In this document: positions 1 to 11,748 of the stretch, one piece after another
Numbering within the stretch: the stretch's first letter is position 1
Layout of the letters: each line of letters starts with the position of its first letter
Position numbers and translations under genes: made by a program
Notes under the pieces: generated by a model
Told to the model about the DNA's origin: nothing
The model's database searches: none
Seen by the model: only the letters and a program-made list of their open reading frames with translations
DNA from: Dendrobium chrysotoxum
Taxonomy: Eukaryota; Streptophyta; Magnoliopsida; Asparagales; Orchidaceae
Reading direction: 5' to 3'
NCBI GenBank assembly: GCA_019925795.1
Contig: CM034310.1
Span: 25,076,520-25,140,519, forward strand
Length of the DNA stretch: 64,000 nt

Positions 1-981
1 ATGGTCAAGGATTGTCTTAACTATGCTAAGAAATGCCATCAATGTCAGGTGCATTCCGATGTTATACATCGGCCACCTAACCCGCTACATCCTACAGTAG
101 CATCGTGGCCATTTGAAAGTTGGGGTACTGATATAATTGGTCCTATAGAGCCACCCTCTTCTTCAGGACATCGGTTCATCCTTGCTGCCACAGATTACTT
201 CTCAAAATGGGCTGAAGCAATTCCCTTAAGAGAAGTTAAAGCGGACAATGTAATGAAATTTTTTCGAGATAACATTGTCTATCGTTTTGGTGTACCACGT
301 CGAATCATATCGGACAATGGTACTGCCTTTAAAAGTACCAAAATTTATCGATTTATTGAACGTCATAAAATAGACTGGCGTTATTCATCGATATATAACC
401 CGAGAGCTAATGGTTTGGCCGAAGCATTTAATAAGACTTTGGTTAAATTGCTCAAGAAAATTCTCTCTAAAAATAAGAGAGAATGGCACGATAAACTAAC
501 AGAAGCCTTATGGGCATATCGCACAACCTACAAGACTGCGACACAAGCTACTCCATATTCCTTGGTCTTCGGAACAGAGGCGATACTACCTCTTGAGGTA
601 GAATTACCGTCACTGCGTATTGCTATGCAATACAAATTGACCCAAGAAGAAAATAATCTTCTACGATTAGAAGAACTTGAAGCTCTAGATGAAACTAGGC
701 TTCATGCCCAACAAAATCTAGAAATTTATAAAGCACGAATGACTAGGGCTCACGATCGAATGGTCCGTCCTAGGAACTTTAAAGAAGGAGAACTTGTACT
801 AGTTCGCAAAAGGCCTATAATTCCCCACCGTCGCATCGGTGGTAAGTTTGACCCGGTATGGGAGGGTCCCTTCATTATCGAAAAGGTATATGAAGGAGGA
901 GCCTATCAACTTATAGATATTTCTGGTCAAAGGCCTATGCCACCAATTAATGGCCAATATCTAAAGAAATATTACACATAA
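1..981 (+). CDS. Ty3/gypsy integrase, C-terminal part of pol (5' cut by window edge)
   Basis: This is the end of a retrotransposon polyprotein; integrase joins element cDNA to host DNA. The open frame enters from outside the window and ends at the TAA at 979-981. Visible in order: the end of the zinc-binding region (CHQC near residue 12), the catalytic core with Asp in GTDIIGP (about residue 43), Asp in ISDNGTAF (about 105) and Glu in NGLAEAFNK (about 141), then a GPF-type module near the C-terminus (WEGPFIIEKV). No chromodomain follows, which fits Tat/Athila-type elements rather than chromoviruses. There are no stops or frameshifts in 326 codons, so the element may be fairly young. A hairpin array and an antisense PMD gene follow, as known for extra ORFs between pol and the 3' LTR of Tat-type elements. 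Confidence 0.93.
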   Translation: MVKDCLNYAKKCHQCQVHSDVIHRPPNPLHPTVASWPFESWGTDIIGPIEPPSSSGHRFILAATDYFSKWAEAIPLREVKADNVMKFFRDNIVYRFGVPRRIISDNGTAFKSTKIYRFIERHKIDWRYSSIYNPRANGLAEAFNKTLVKLLKKILSKNKREWHDKLTEALWAYRTTYKTATQATPYSLVFGTEAILPLEVELPSLRIAMQYKLTQEENNLLRLEELEALDETRLHAQQNLEIYKARMTRAHDRMVRPRNFKEGELVLVRKRPIIPHRRIGGKFDPVWEGPFIIEKVYEGGAYQLIDISGQRPMPPINGQYLKKYYT

Positions 982-1017
982 CCTCCCAATTGACAAGATG
1001 TTATGATGAAAAATTTC

Positions 1018-1392
1018 TCTTGTAATACAGGAGGCAATTTTTATATATCTCCCTATAAAATAGGGAGTGATATTTAATCTCTCTTATAATAATAGGAGAT
1101 GATTTATGCATATTCCTGTCACGCAGGATATAAATTCATAATTCCTCCTGTAATACAGGAGGCAATTTATATATCCTCCTGAAAGGCAGGAGATAATATT
1201 TAATTTTTCCTATAATAATAGGAGATGACCCCCATATATTCCTGTAATACAGGATATAAATTTACATGGCCCCTAGCAATGTAGGGGTCGCTTGACGTAC
1301 ACTCTCTTGAAATTCAGGAGGTAATTTATATATATCTTCCTGAAAGGCAGGAGATATCTTTTATACCCTCCTGCAAAGACAGAAGGTAATTT
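1018..1392. repeat. Array of about 12 short hairpins downstream of pol
   Basis: Consecutive small inverted repeats are packed end to end. Examples are CCTCCTGTAATACAGGAGG near 1144, CTCCCTATAAAATAGGGAG near 1049, TCCTGTAATACAGGA near 1241, CCTCCTGAAAGGCAGGAG near 1173 and 1334, and CCCCTAGCAATGTAGGGG near 1270. Stems are 5-8 bp with 3-6 base loops, separated by AT-rich spacers such as CAATTTATATAT. The stems differ in sequence but keep pairing, which suggests that the fold matters. The array lies between the convergent ends of integrase (+) and the PMD gene (-). It is noncoding on both strands. Confidence 0.85.
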
Positions 1393-1488
1393 TTATAAAA
1401 ATATCCCTTTATTAAATAACGTAAAGGAATCATGAAATGACATATTGACTTTATGATTTATCATTATAGTTAATTGCTAAAATTTTAT

Positions 1489-1662
1489 GCTCACAAGCCT
1501 AAGGGTCGAGCTAAAATTCATTGGTTTAATAAGCCTAAGGGCCGAACCTTCAAATCTTTTACGCTCACAAACCTAAAGGTCGAGCTAAGATCAATTCGTT
1601 CACAAACCTAAGGGTCAAACTTATAAGATTTTTATGCTCATAAACCTAAGGATAGAGCTGCC
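1489..1662. repeat. Degenerate tandem repeat, five units of about 40 bp
   Basis: Five imperfect units share a core like CACAAACCTAAGGGTCGAGC, at roughly 1491, 1529, 1564, 1602 and 1640. The array lies just beyond the stop codon of the antisense PMD gene, in what would be its 3' untranslated region. Function unknown. Confidence 0.7.
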
Positions 1663-1748
1663 AAGAAAAAAAAATAAAAGTCTAAAAATTTAATACATAA
1701 TTATAAATAAATACATGCATACGTACCAGAGAGGTGGTAAGAAGGCTG

Positions 1749-4700
1749 TCAAAGTCTGAACTGAATACTACTGATCTGTCGTCTAACTCTGGCCAAACGA
1801 TCTTGTAACATCGCTCGCTGCTCCTGTGCAAACTCCAGTCGACGGTGTGCCGAGTCGAACTCCTCAGTGGAAAAGGACAACCTATGCTCCAAATGTTCGA
1901 CCTCGGCAGTCATCCAAGAAAAGTGCTCCTCAGTATGAGCAGCTGCTGCTCTAATCTCCTGACGTCTCGCCAGAAGAACTCTCGCCCTCAGTCTCAAAAC
2001 TCTGAGCTCAACTTCTATGCTCTGGAGCACAGTCTGCTCCCCAGAAATGTCCTGCTGACAAAGGTGCAAAGCCTGTAATCCAAAATCTAGATCAAGGCGA
2101 TCTCTCCTCATTCTGTCCCAAGTAGCTCTGGCCTCAGCCTCTAAGTCAACTAGAATCATGTGAGACAACTGCTGGGAAGTGTAGTCCAGCTGAAACATCC
2201 CAAACTCAACAGTGCGGCAGAAAAGCTCCCACCTCTGCAAGAGGCTATCTCGAAGGCCGCAGGAGGCAGCAAAGTCCAAAAGTAAGCAGGCCTCAGTATG
2301 AAAGCTGTACAAGTCTGCTAAAGCATCGAGGTCCACTCGCTGCAGTAAAGCTCGTAGTGCAGTAATAGCATACTGAACTCCCCTCGACCATCGCCAACTG
2401 AAAGAACGGCGGACCCGAAACACTGATCTTGACACAAAATATGAAAGCTCCAAACCTAGAACATGAAAGGGGAGGAGCTATCATTAAGAATATATACATT
2501 TGTATATATAATGTAATAAGAAATGCTAATGAAAATAAAATAATACCTGAAAGGTGGAAAGCCTCTGCAAAAGCTACAGATCGGTGATCACCTATGTGTG
2601 AAGTAACACCTGGTGAAGATCCCTCTGAAGAACAGCTTGGGACCACATGAGTCGAGGAAGGACAGGTGATCAGCTCCGTCGCAGTGTCATCAGCATCGCC
2701 CTCCAGAAGTAGCTGGGTAGAGTCACTGTGAGTCAGCTGAACATCAGGTGAAAGTCCTCCTGATGAGTCACCGATAATCACCCAAGTGGAATCTGAAAGA
2801 GTAGGAGATGAAACAACCAGCTCCACAACAAGTTCACTAGGATCACCGGCAGTGTGATCCACAAAAGATGCTGGTTGGGCACCTATAAATATATATGTGA
2901 AAGGGGAGTGAAAAGAGAGAAATAATAATAAATAAGTGACATTAAATACATAAGTGTATAAGAGATATTTACCTCTAACATCACCAGAAGCAGCAATGGC
3001 AGCGGATGGACACTCGGTGCCTGAGTGGTCTCCTATGACCAGGTCACCCGATGAAGGGTGATGTGAAGAGCTACCTATATTGAGTGCCTGACTCGAACTG
3101 GTATAACGTGCTGGTGGAACAGGTGTAAATCTGTCAGGCTGTAACTCAGGAGAAAGCCTACCACCTGAGTGAAAGAAAGCCAAGCAAAAGAAATATGTTA
3201 GAATATGATATTCAAATTTAATATATCATGCTCAAATGAAATAAATATATAACCTATCTGCTCGTACGAAGTCCTGCTCCTGGGTCGACCCCTCTCTAGA
3301 GAAGGAGAAGTCAACCTACGCCCATGCGAGGGGGCTGCAAATATTATAATTCAATCATGCATATGTATATGGGAGAATATATATACAATAAATAAAATAA
3401 TAATACTAATATACATACCAGGGCAGCCATGCCTATAAGTAGGCTCGGGACTCCTTTTTCGTCTTCTGTCTGAAACTCTATGAGACTCTGTGTGTGCGGG
3501 GGCGTAATCCCTCAGCCCTGACGAATGCCTCAATCGTCCAGTGCCCCTGATCCTCCTGCTGTATCTCTGAATGCCCAACTCAAAGAAGGAGGAAAAGGTG
3601 TGTCGAATCCAGACTAGCCGTAAGTGTGAAATACCGGTAGGAGCATCTGCAGGTGCTATACAAAAGCGAGAACCTGTCCCAAATCGGAGGAGAAAAGCCC
3701 AAGTCATGGCGGCCACCTCAAGACAAGCTGAAAACGAAAGAGAGCTCAAGTGGCGACAATCTGCCACCCCAGGAAGCGCTGGAAGTCCATCCAAGGGAGT
3801 GGCTTGAACAAAGCCAAATTGTCGCGCTGCTCTATTGGGGTTATACCCCTCCAAGACTATAGAGAAATCTCTCCTGTAGCAAAGCCATCCAGGTCTCATG
3901 CTGATGAAGTAAGAAGCAATAGGGGCAAAGCCGCTCCTGGAAAGCAAAGTAGGCCTGCCTCTTTCAGTCAAAGAATCTAACAGTGAAACTCCAAAACTCC
4001 GCGAGGGTAAATCTCCAACAGGAGACCTGTAAACTAGTCTGAAACGGCCAGCCACGCGTAAGGGTGCAAACAAAAACAATCTAATCTGGGCCCTGTCTGT
4101 AGCTGAGGTCGCCCTGGCTAACTGGATCAATAGGGGAAAAAAGTGATCTGAAAAGTAGCCCGGTGACTCGGCACAACTGAAAGCCCCCTCTACGTGTATA
4201 TGTACCCATCCGTGGACATAATGCCACGGTACCTCAACTACACGCTGTCGACGACCATAAGAGGCACAAATCTGTCCAAAACCATGGTATATCTGCGCAA
4301 GTACGGCCGGGGCTAAAGAAACCTGCCTCCCACTAGCAATCAGGCTGGCCATCAGGAGTGTACTGGGTCGAAAGGATCTGTCCTGGCTCGGAAAGACAAA
4401 ACTGCACAACCAAGTGGCTAGGAAAGCCACTAAGGACATCTCCTCTGAAACCCCCCTAGCAGAAATGGGTCGTGTCCCCTCTGCTAACTCTGGCTCAAAA
4501 GTCCCATCTGAAAATAACCCAGTAGAGTGAAACCCCGTATCAAATGGATCCTGGGGATGAGCTGACTGTACAGTGTAAGCATCTCGGCTCAGCAAGCTCT
4601 CAATCCAGTCCTCCAATGTAACTATAGCTCGACGGTGCTGGCTCCTCTGTCTGTGTAAATAACGGTAGTGAGCCAAACTCCGGTGAAGGCCATCAGAATA

Positions 4701-5471
4701 TACAGACTCCCCCCTCCTCGACTGGCCGCCTGGATGACGTCTAAACAGATCACAATCCTGGGGAACACACTCCTCGTAGGGAATGCCCAAAATAGGCAAA
4801 CCTGAAACCATCTGCAAATCCCAAAGTGTAATGGTCATCTCATTTGGCCCAATCCAACAGGTGTTGGTGACACTGTCCCAATGTTCTGCTAATCCCTGAA
4901 GCCAGGAGTAAGAGAGCTGGCTATAGTCAAACAGTGAAATATAAATAGCTCTATAGATTCCTGCCTGTCTAAGAACCTTCTGGTGTGATCTAAGGATATG
5001 ACGGGCCCAGCACACATAACCCCGCGACGTCCGAAGAGGACTGCCAAATACTGAATCATAACGCTGCTCGTCGACCTCGTGCCGTGAAAGGCTGTAGCTC
5101 AAAAGCCTAATAGAACCAGTGCGCTCTGCAAGGTCTGCAACAGGCTGCAGCACGTCCTGGACACCATAAGTCAGTCCCTCCACAATGCGATCTAGTGAAC
5201 TGGCGTCGTTGTGGCGTAGCCTAAGTGAAATCACCCAATCTACCGGATCATGACCCGTAGGAAGCTCTGAATCATAGACCGGTAGACGAGGAGAGCGGGT
5301 GAACAGTCCAGCATATATGTCTCTGTCTATCAACATCTCCTGGTGCCATAATAGACGATCTATAATAGAAGCAGAATGGAAAAGATCAAATCTGTCGATC
5401 TCCTTCCAAATATGATCCTCAGAAGGCTCTGTATCAGGCATTGAGCGGGGCCTGATCCAATCAAAAGCCAT
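1749..5471 (-). CDS. Plant Mobile Domain protein carried antisense in a gypsy element, five exons
   Basis: Exons on the minus strand are 5471-3419, 3334-3254, 3164-2973, 2882-2547 and 2455-1749. The introns are 84, 89, 90 and 91 bp, all GT-AG and all phase 1. The lengths sum to 3369 bases, giving an open frame of 1122 residues ending in TGA. Exon 1 encodes the PMD (aminotransferase-like, MAIN/MAIL1 family): WLQGLAEHWDSVTNTCWIGP, then MTITLWDLQMVSGLPILG (about residues 180-235), and a second block near AFLATWLCSFVFP (about 345-425). Exons 2-4 are Ser/Thr/Pro/Asp-rich linker. Exon 5 is a Leu/Arg/Glu-rich probable coiled coil. Host PMD proteins MAIN and MAIL1 are nuclear and act in silencing and expression control; TE-borne PMDs are known, but their role is not. 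TATCAG lies 3 bases upstream of the ATG and may be the acceptor of a leader intron. A further GTACGT donor after the stop could mark a 3' UTR intron. Confidence 0.9.
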
Positions 5472-6690
5472 AACCTGATAAAAGGAAGAGAATCGAGTAA
5501 GTCAGAATATTCAAATAACGTGACAATAAATTTATTGCGCAAAAAAAAAATGCCCAACAAATTTATTGGGAGGCAATTTTGTTTGAGATAAAAATAAAAT
5601 CATGAGAACAATAGCATTGGCAATTATTCTAACATGAACTGGGATTTACAAAATTGGAAGTGCTAACAATAAGTTTGAGACTTGCAAAGGAAACTGTTTT
5701 AAGGGGTCTCATGAAAGTTCATGCTCGAGACACATACTAGAATTTGAAATACATGCTATCACTGTGAGTTAAAATACATAAATTCTAAATCCTTAGCAGT
5801 CTCTTCTAGCAAACTGAGGAAATGCGAATACAAGAAATTTGCAATCAAATGAAGCAATTTTTCTTGTAGTAAAAATAAAATAAATCTACTCATGACGATA
5901 ATATTTAATTAAAGAGTCAGTAGAAGCATACAATCCATATTAAATTAATTTGCCGGAAATGCAACATGGCCAAATAAGTAAAGCGCTCTCTTTACATTGC
6001 CAGTAAAAGAGAAATGACGCTTTCAGTGTTCCCTTGAAACATTGAGAATTGGTTACAATTAAACTGCGACAAAGTACTAGAAATTTACCACAGTGTGATA
6101 AAATTGTCATTGTATCAGATACTATAACATCAGAATCTTAAAATAAAAGAAAGCTTTCTCAGGAAAATGATTAAGAGTGCACAAGTTTTGAATTAAAAAA
6201 AAAAAAAAAAAATGTCTCGCTTGTCAAATTTTACGGCAGTGACAGCTCCAACTTATTTCGCCATCTGCTCTAACTTGCCTAAGAATAACAATTTGCTCTG
6301 CCATTTTTTTTTTATGCCATTCAAATCTTATACTTAAGCATCTATATTTAAACTTGGATCATGGATTTAACTTCTTTTAAGTAGTAAATATAAATAGTTA
6401 CTGTTAAACTACAATCATATATGATGGGCATTATTTGAATATTGGAATTCTGAGCAAGAAAGTCGAATGTACAACAAAAAAAAAAAAAATCATTAATCTA
6501 CTTAATACAGTTCATGGACATTAAGTTTGACTGGCTAATGCTAGAGCAAGATCTGGTCAACAAAGCATGCTCTCAAAGAAAAAAAAAGCATTTCACATTT
6601 TTTTTTACAACATTCATTTGATGCTCTTTATAATAGCTGGACTAATTTCTTCATCATGATATGATGACGTGATGTGTGCATTGCCAAAAT
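5472..6690 (-). other. Upstream region of the PMD gene; no coding sequence recognised
   Basis: AT-rich sequence with several A runs (near 6195, 6474 and 6580) and no frame resembling a known protein. It should hold the promoter and a possible leader exon of the PMD gene: the minus strand carries a pyrimidine-rich stretch ending in CAG just before the start codon. I could not place a TATA box with confidence. Confidence 0.4.
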
Positions 6691-6698
6691 AAATTAAT

Positions 6699-7620
6699 AA
6701 GAAAGAAGGGGGGAGGCAGTTTCTGTAAAAAGGCATATCAAAGATAACCGTGCCCACGTTCTGCCAGCACGTCGTCCTCAATTCATTGAAGCATCTGTCG
6801 CTCCAATATAAAAAAAAAAAAAAACTGAAATAAGGGAAAAAAAAAGGACAGACGGAGGTTCGAACGGTAAGAGGAATTAGAGTTCTCTGATTTCGGCTCC
6901 GCCTTGAAGTTTCGCACTGCTCGTCCGCCTCCGGGAGGGCAATCAATCGCAAGGGCAGCAATTCACCGTCTTCCTTTGCTTCCGAATCATCTCCGTTTTC
7001 AGCAAGAAAGCCGATCAAAATCTTCTAGCACGTTTTCTTGCTTCACCCTGACGGTCCGCCTTCAACCTCTGCAAGCAAAGCCAAACCCCACCTTCAGATC
7101 TCGCCTCCGACTTCCTCAAGCGAACGACCTCCTATTTTCTGCGCACAAACAGGCCTCTCTCTCTCCGTTTCTTGAAGCAGTGAGTGAGAGACAGAGTTGG
7201 GCTTATAATAATAATAATTATTATTATATCTATTTCTATCTCTATTATTATTATTATAAATAAAAAGATAAGGAGAAAGGTACTATAATCTTCAAATCGG
7301 CAACGATCAGCAAACTCAATAATAATCGGCCGCAATCAGCAATCATCGACAACCAATATTCTTAATCGGCAACCAATCTTCGCAATCGGCAGACAATAAT
7401 CAGCGATTGAAGCCTCCGAAGACTATTTCCGGGACTCGACAAACATCCCGAAGCCCTCGGCCGTCGATTATCTTTCCGGCCGAGCGGATTAAAAGGGCAA
7501 ATGCCCTCTTTACCTCCCGGCGCCGGGGAGGGGACGCCGGGAGGCTGCCGAAATTTCCCCGAAAATATGAGACTTGTGAATTTTTTTTGGAGAAAGTTGG
7601 AAACACATGACTTGCAAATT
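6699..7620 (+). mobile_element. Candidate polypurine tract and 3' LTR of the gypsy element
   Basis: A purine-only run at 6699-6716 (AAGAAAGAAGGGGGGAGG) is followed at 6724 by TGTAAAAAGG, a possible LTR start. Downstream come Pu/Py-rich leader-like DNA, an AAT/ATT-rich stretch at 7203-7262, degenerate AATCGGCAA-type repeats at 7295-7400, and a perfect 10-bp GC-rich stem at 7513-7522/7535-7544. The order (pol, antisense gene, purine tract, LTR) fits the element, but the 5' LTR is outside the window, so the boundaries are tentative. Confidence 0.35.
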
Positions 7621-8460
7621 TGGATAATTTAAATTAAAATTTGATCAATCAACGAATTTAAAAATTATTTAAAAATAAAATTAAACTCTAATTAATTTAA
7701 GCTTAAAATAGTATAATAAATTGAATTACAATTCTGATTTAACTAAAACAGCTAACTTTAAGGTTAATTAATTTTGTAGTAGAGAACAATTGTTTAAAAA
7801 TTAAGTAAAGTCAAATGATTTTCAAAGAGAGAGTTAATTAATTAACTTTAAATAATAAAATTAAAAAATTTAATCTAATCAAATCAAAATTTCAATCAAA
7901 ATTTTAAATGGCTTACAAAAAAAATCACAACGTTAATTTTAAAACAAATTTTTCTGAATTAACTAATTGACAAATCAACTCATTTAAATAAGTTTAAAAT
8001 AAAAGCTATCTAACTTAACTAATTTGAAACTGAACTCTCGCAATTGAAAATTTAAATAAATAAAAAAAAGAGACGAAGAATAATAATAATAAAAAAAAAC
8101 AGGAAAACTTTAAGCATTTAAATTCAAATTAAAATTTTAATTTGAGAGTAATCTGTAACTTCATTTAAACTAAAATTTAACACAAAATTAATTAATTTAA
8201 TTCACATCAAAAACTTTAACTAATATAATTGAAACCAAAACTCTGATTAAATTTAAAATGAACAAATTGAACAATTTAAAATTAAATTAAAATTCAACTT
8301 TCAAACATTTAATTTATATAATTGATTAATAATCAAATTTAATAAAATAAATTTCAGATTACATTCATGTCGATCATTTAAATTTAAGTTAAATCTTAAT
8401 TTTAATTTTAAAAAAAAAAAAAATCATTTAATTCATGATTGATTAATACATTTAAAAAAT
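7621..8460. other. AT-rich low-complexity stretch
   Basis: About 840 bases built almost entirely from TTAATT, TTTAAA and AAATTAAA-like words. No gene, splice signal or terminal repeat was recognised. It could be degenerate LTR or matrix-attachment-like DNA. Confidence 0.6.
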
Positions 8461-8956
8461 CAAATAAAATGCAGGAAATGAAATGTTTCCAATGGTCCAG
8501 TCAGCCTAAGTGTAATTTACTGAGCAGCTCTAAAGCATGAGCTCTCTAAAAAAAAACACTCCAACAAATGACAACTCTCCAACAAGTAAACTCAAACAAG
8601 CTCGTGTAGTTACATGAGAACTCTCCAATCTGCTACAAGTACCCCGTACCTGTAAGCAAGGAAACAAAAATATCAGCTCAATATATAAAAATAAAGCTAG
8701 TACTGAAACAAAACTAGTACTGATAAAAAAAAAAAGAGAGCTAGCACTGTGAGCAGAGAAAATTACCACTGCAGGCAAAACACAATGCTAAAGTAGAGCA
8801 ACCGACTACTATGGTAGGAAAATACTACAAGCACAAGAACAAATAAAAAAAAAAACACTATTGAAAGCTATGGTTAAAAACAGGCCACTTGCAAGTAGGT
8901 GTCAAAACTACGGTCTAGTGTCAAACTAGCAAAAAAATCTACAAACCCCTTTCCTG

Positions 8957-9262
8957 GGCATCTTAGCCTATAGGACTAAGTTGTAAGACCCGCCATCTGG
9001 GCTACTTCTAAGCGAAGCAGTAAGACCCGTATGTTAGGGAACTTCTAAGTGAACGACCCTAAATCTAAAACTCAAACCCATACGGGCATCCTAGTCTATA
9101 AGGGCTAGGTTGTAAGACCCACTATACGGGCCACCTAGCTTATAGGACTAGGTCGTAAGCCCCATCAACGGGCAACTTCTAAGAAAGTCGTAAGCCCCAA
9201 ACTAAACAAACTAACGGGCAACTTCTAAGGAAGCTATAAGCCCCAACCCAAACTAAACTAAA
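8957..9262. repeat. Degenerate tandem array, seven units of about 42 bp
   Basis: Seven units each begin GGGC or GGGA and end with TAAGACCC or TAAGCCCC. The clearest are the last two, which share GGGCAACTTCTAAG followed by TAAGCCCC. Within units the CTTCTAAG/CTAGG part can pair with the TAAG part. The flanking 8461-8956 and 9263-9740 hold no recognisable gene; 9290-9430 (CCATGG-rich) may be LTR material. Confidence 0.7.
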
Positions 9263-9739
9263 CTAAAATCCACACATCTCCACTTCAGTCTATTCGGGAT
9301 CCCTGAGATGAGGCAACCCATGGCTGCTAATCAGATTCCCTGGACACTACAATCCATGGTTGTTAGTGTTGGTAGATTGAACCGACGGTATACCCGGGAC
9401 GACGGAACCATGGGATCTTGATCGGGTGTACCTTCATCTCCCCATAACTAAATTTAAAACTCTAAAACTCTGTTGCATATTCCCACATTTCTCATATGAA
9501 GCTAAGTGTATTTCGTCCTTAATCGAGAGTGCTCTTCTAATGCGTTAGGAGGGGTAATTAACTATGAGGGCTTGCGCTCATAGGAAGTAGAACTCAGATC
9601 TAAATAAACCCTGATACTATTCTCAGGGGAAATCTGGTTAAATATCAAACTCAATCTACCTCCAGAAAAATTAAAGGGAACCCTATGTTCTTGAGAAAGG
9701 GGTTCGCGAGAAGCATAATTTAAAAGATTTTTTTGGAGC

Positions 9740-11748
9740 GAACAGTTGAAAGTCGATTTCTTCTCTTAGTTTGCACTTGACTATACGTGCTCCAGTTTCG
9801 CTAACACCCAGAGGAAGAACAAGTGAGGCCCAAAACTCTAACTGCAAAACTCTGTAACTCAGGGGTGGAATCACCAAATTGGATCCACCATTCAACTATT
9901 TTCAAGAAGAAAAAAGATAATTAGGAGATATTAAAGTGTTATGATTATACAGATAATTTGCAAAAAATAACTATACCTGGTGAGCGTTTCGCAATGGTAG
10001 ATTTGGCTGCTTGCAAACCAAAGAATCCCTCCCTATTCTGAAATAAAACAAGCTGTGTAAATCTGCAATCTCCCTGACATTCAGGTCTGGTATTAATCGC
10101 TCCATGCAATGATACAAGCCTAGCTTCACCTCTGGATTTGTGGATTTCCTCTCTGAATACTGAAATTGAGGATTGAGATAATACGCCGCTGCATGTAGAT
10201 GACGGTGTAACTGGACCTCCCACCGAGCATCAATGATATCCCAAATCTCTCTATAACTTGCCTCCTCTCCTCCCAAGTTATGTGCAATTAACTCCTTCGC
10301 TTCATCCATTGCATTATATGTAAAACCCATTGCTGGTTTCTTCTCCGCATCCACTAAACGTAATACCTGTACCAAAGGTCTTGTGCTCAATATGGCATAG
10401 GTCACAGTTGCCCAAAATTTATTATTTAGAATTATCCTTCTTATTTCCTTCCCCTCAGGTTTATTGCCCCACGATGAATTAAGTCATTGTGTCGATGTAA
10501 ACATTGATTCAAGAGGTTGTCTCACATCGAGTAGGCTCTACAGTGTCAAATAAGATGTGGCAAACCTGTAGAATAAATTTGCATTAGGAATTGGAATTGA
10601 TTTGTAGTGCACAAATGTAGTAACGTACCTAGTGGTAGCAGGGCGAATAATTTCCTTCTTTGAGAACTTTCTCATTAAGGCTAAGACCCATGATGATTGT
10701 AGATGAACTTTGTGATCTTCTTCGCCCTAGAGAGGGCGCTCTTGTGTTGAGGTAAATCACCAAGTGCCTCTAACATGAGATCGATACAGTGTGCTGCGCA
10801 GGGGGTCCAATATAGGTGTTTCCTCTTCTCCATCAACATATGACCAGCTGCTTTATATGCACTGGCATTGTCAGTCACAACCTGAACAACCAATTGCTCC
10901 CCAATCTCCTCAACAATCTCATCTAATAAAGTGAAAATGAATTCCACATTTTTAACCTGATCTGAAGCTTCAACTGATCGTAAAAACACCGTGCCATAGG
11001 GATTATTTACAAGGATATTAATCAAGCTCCTGCTCTTCATGTCAGACCATCCGTCTGACATAATGGTAACACCAGTCTCAATCCAGGTCTGTTTAATCTC
11101 TTCTATACTCTGCTCTGTGTTTTGCAACTCCTCCTTCAAAATCCATGTTCTCAACTCATACATGGAAGGTGCCTTCAATCCTCTCCCATACAACCCAACA
11201 GATCGCAACATATTGAAATAGGCCGGTGATGTTGCTATATTAAAAAGTATGGCATTTTCAAAAAAAAATATGCCAATATCCATGCAAACCTGACGTCGCC
11301 CCTCTCTGGTACCAGCTGCAGGCATCATCTGTGCTTCTCCCCTATCCTCTCCTGGATTAAGCATGTATTGATCCATAGGACCCCGCACACCTCTATTATG
11401 TATAGTGTAGGAAGATCCCTTTCCACTCTCGCTTCCGAAATAAGAACCATGTTCGACCCTTTCATCAAATTGCTCCTGTTGTAGATATTTGGCCGTGGTA
11501 CTCTTCTTCATGTAAGTAATAATTTCCTCCTTCACCTTATCCGGTACATTCGCACAAGGTGCTACATTCTTATGTGAGCCGGATAAGTGTTCCTTCATGC
11601 GAGTTACTCCTCCCTTCACCACCTTATCACAAAAATTGCATTTTAAATACACATATGTTTTCTCGCCGCCTCCTACATCAACTTGCACACTATATTTCCA
11701 AGAAGGGTCTTTCCGCAATGTATTAGACTTTTCTTTGCCCTTAGCCAT
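9740..11748 (-). pseudogene. hAT-type transposase with BED zinc finger, decayed
   Basis: Minus-strand exons: 11748-10629 (start ATGGCTAAGGGC), 10565-9977, and 9895 to about 9740. Exon 1 encodes a BED zinc finger (CNFC with HLSGSH, about residues 38-60) and the DUF659/RNase H-like core (VTDNASAYKAAG; TPCAAHCIDLMLE). Exon 2 continues the helical region (HLHAAAYYLNPQF). Exon 3 holds the C-terminal dimerisation motif (TPELQSFAVRVLGLTCSSSG). Breaks: a frameshift with TAG near 10681, internal stops in exon 2, and a TAG replacing the Glu codon of the usual CERNW in exon 3. Introns of 63 and 81 bp keep GT-AG. An extra in-frame Met lies upstream at 11790. It is unlikely to make active transposase. Confidence 0.88.

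Noticed and set aside
3571..3980. Plus-strand ORFs inside the PMD gene
   Set aside because: Shadows of the strongly coding minus strand; no family resemblance.
6904..7263. 119-codon plus-strand ORF
   Set aside because: Low-complexity, ends in an AAT/ATT repeat; better read as LTR or leader DNA.
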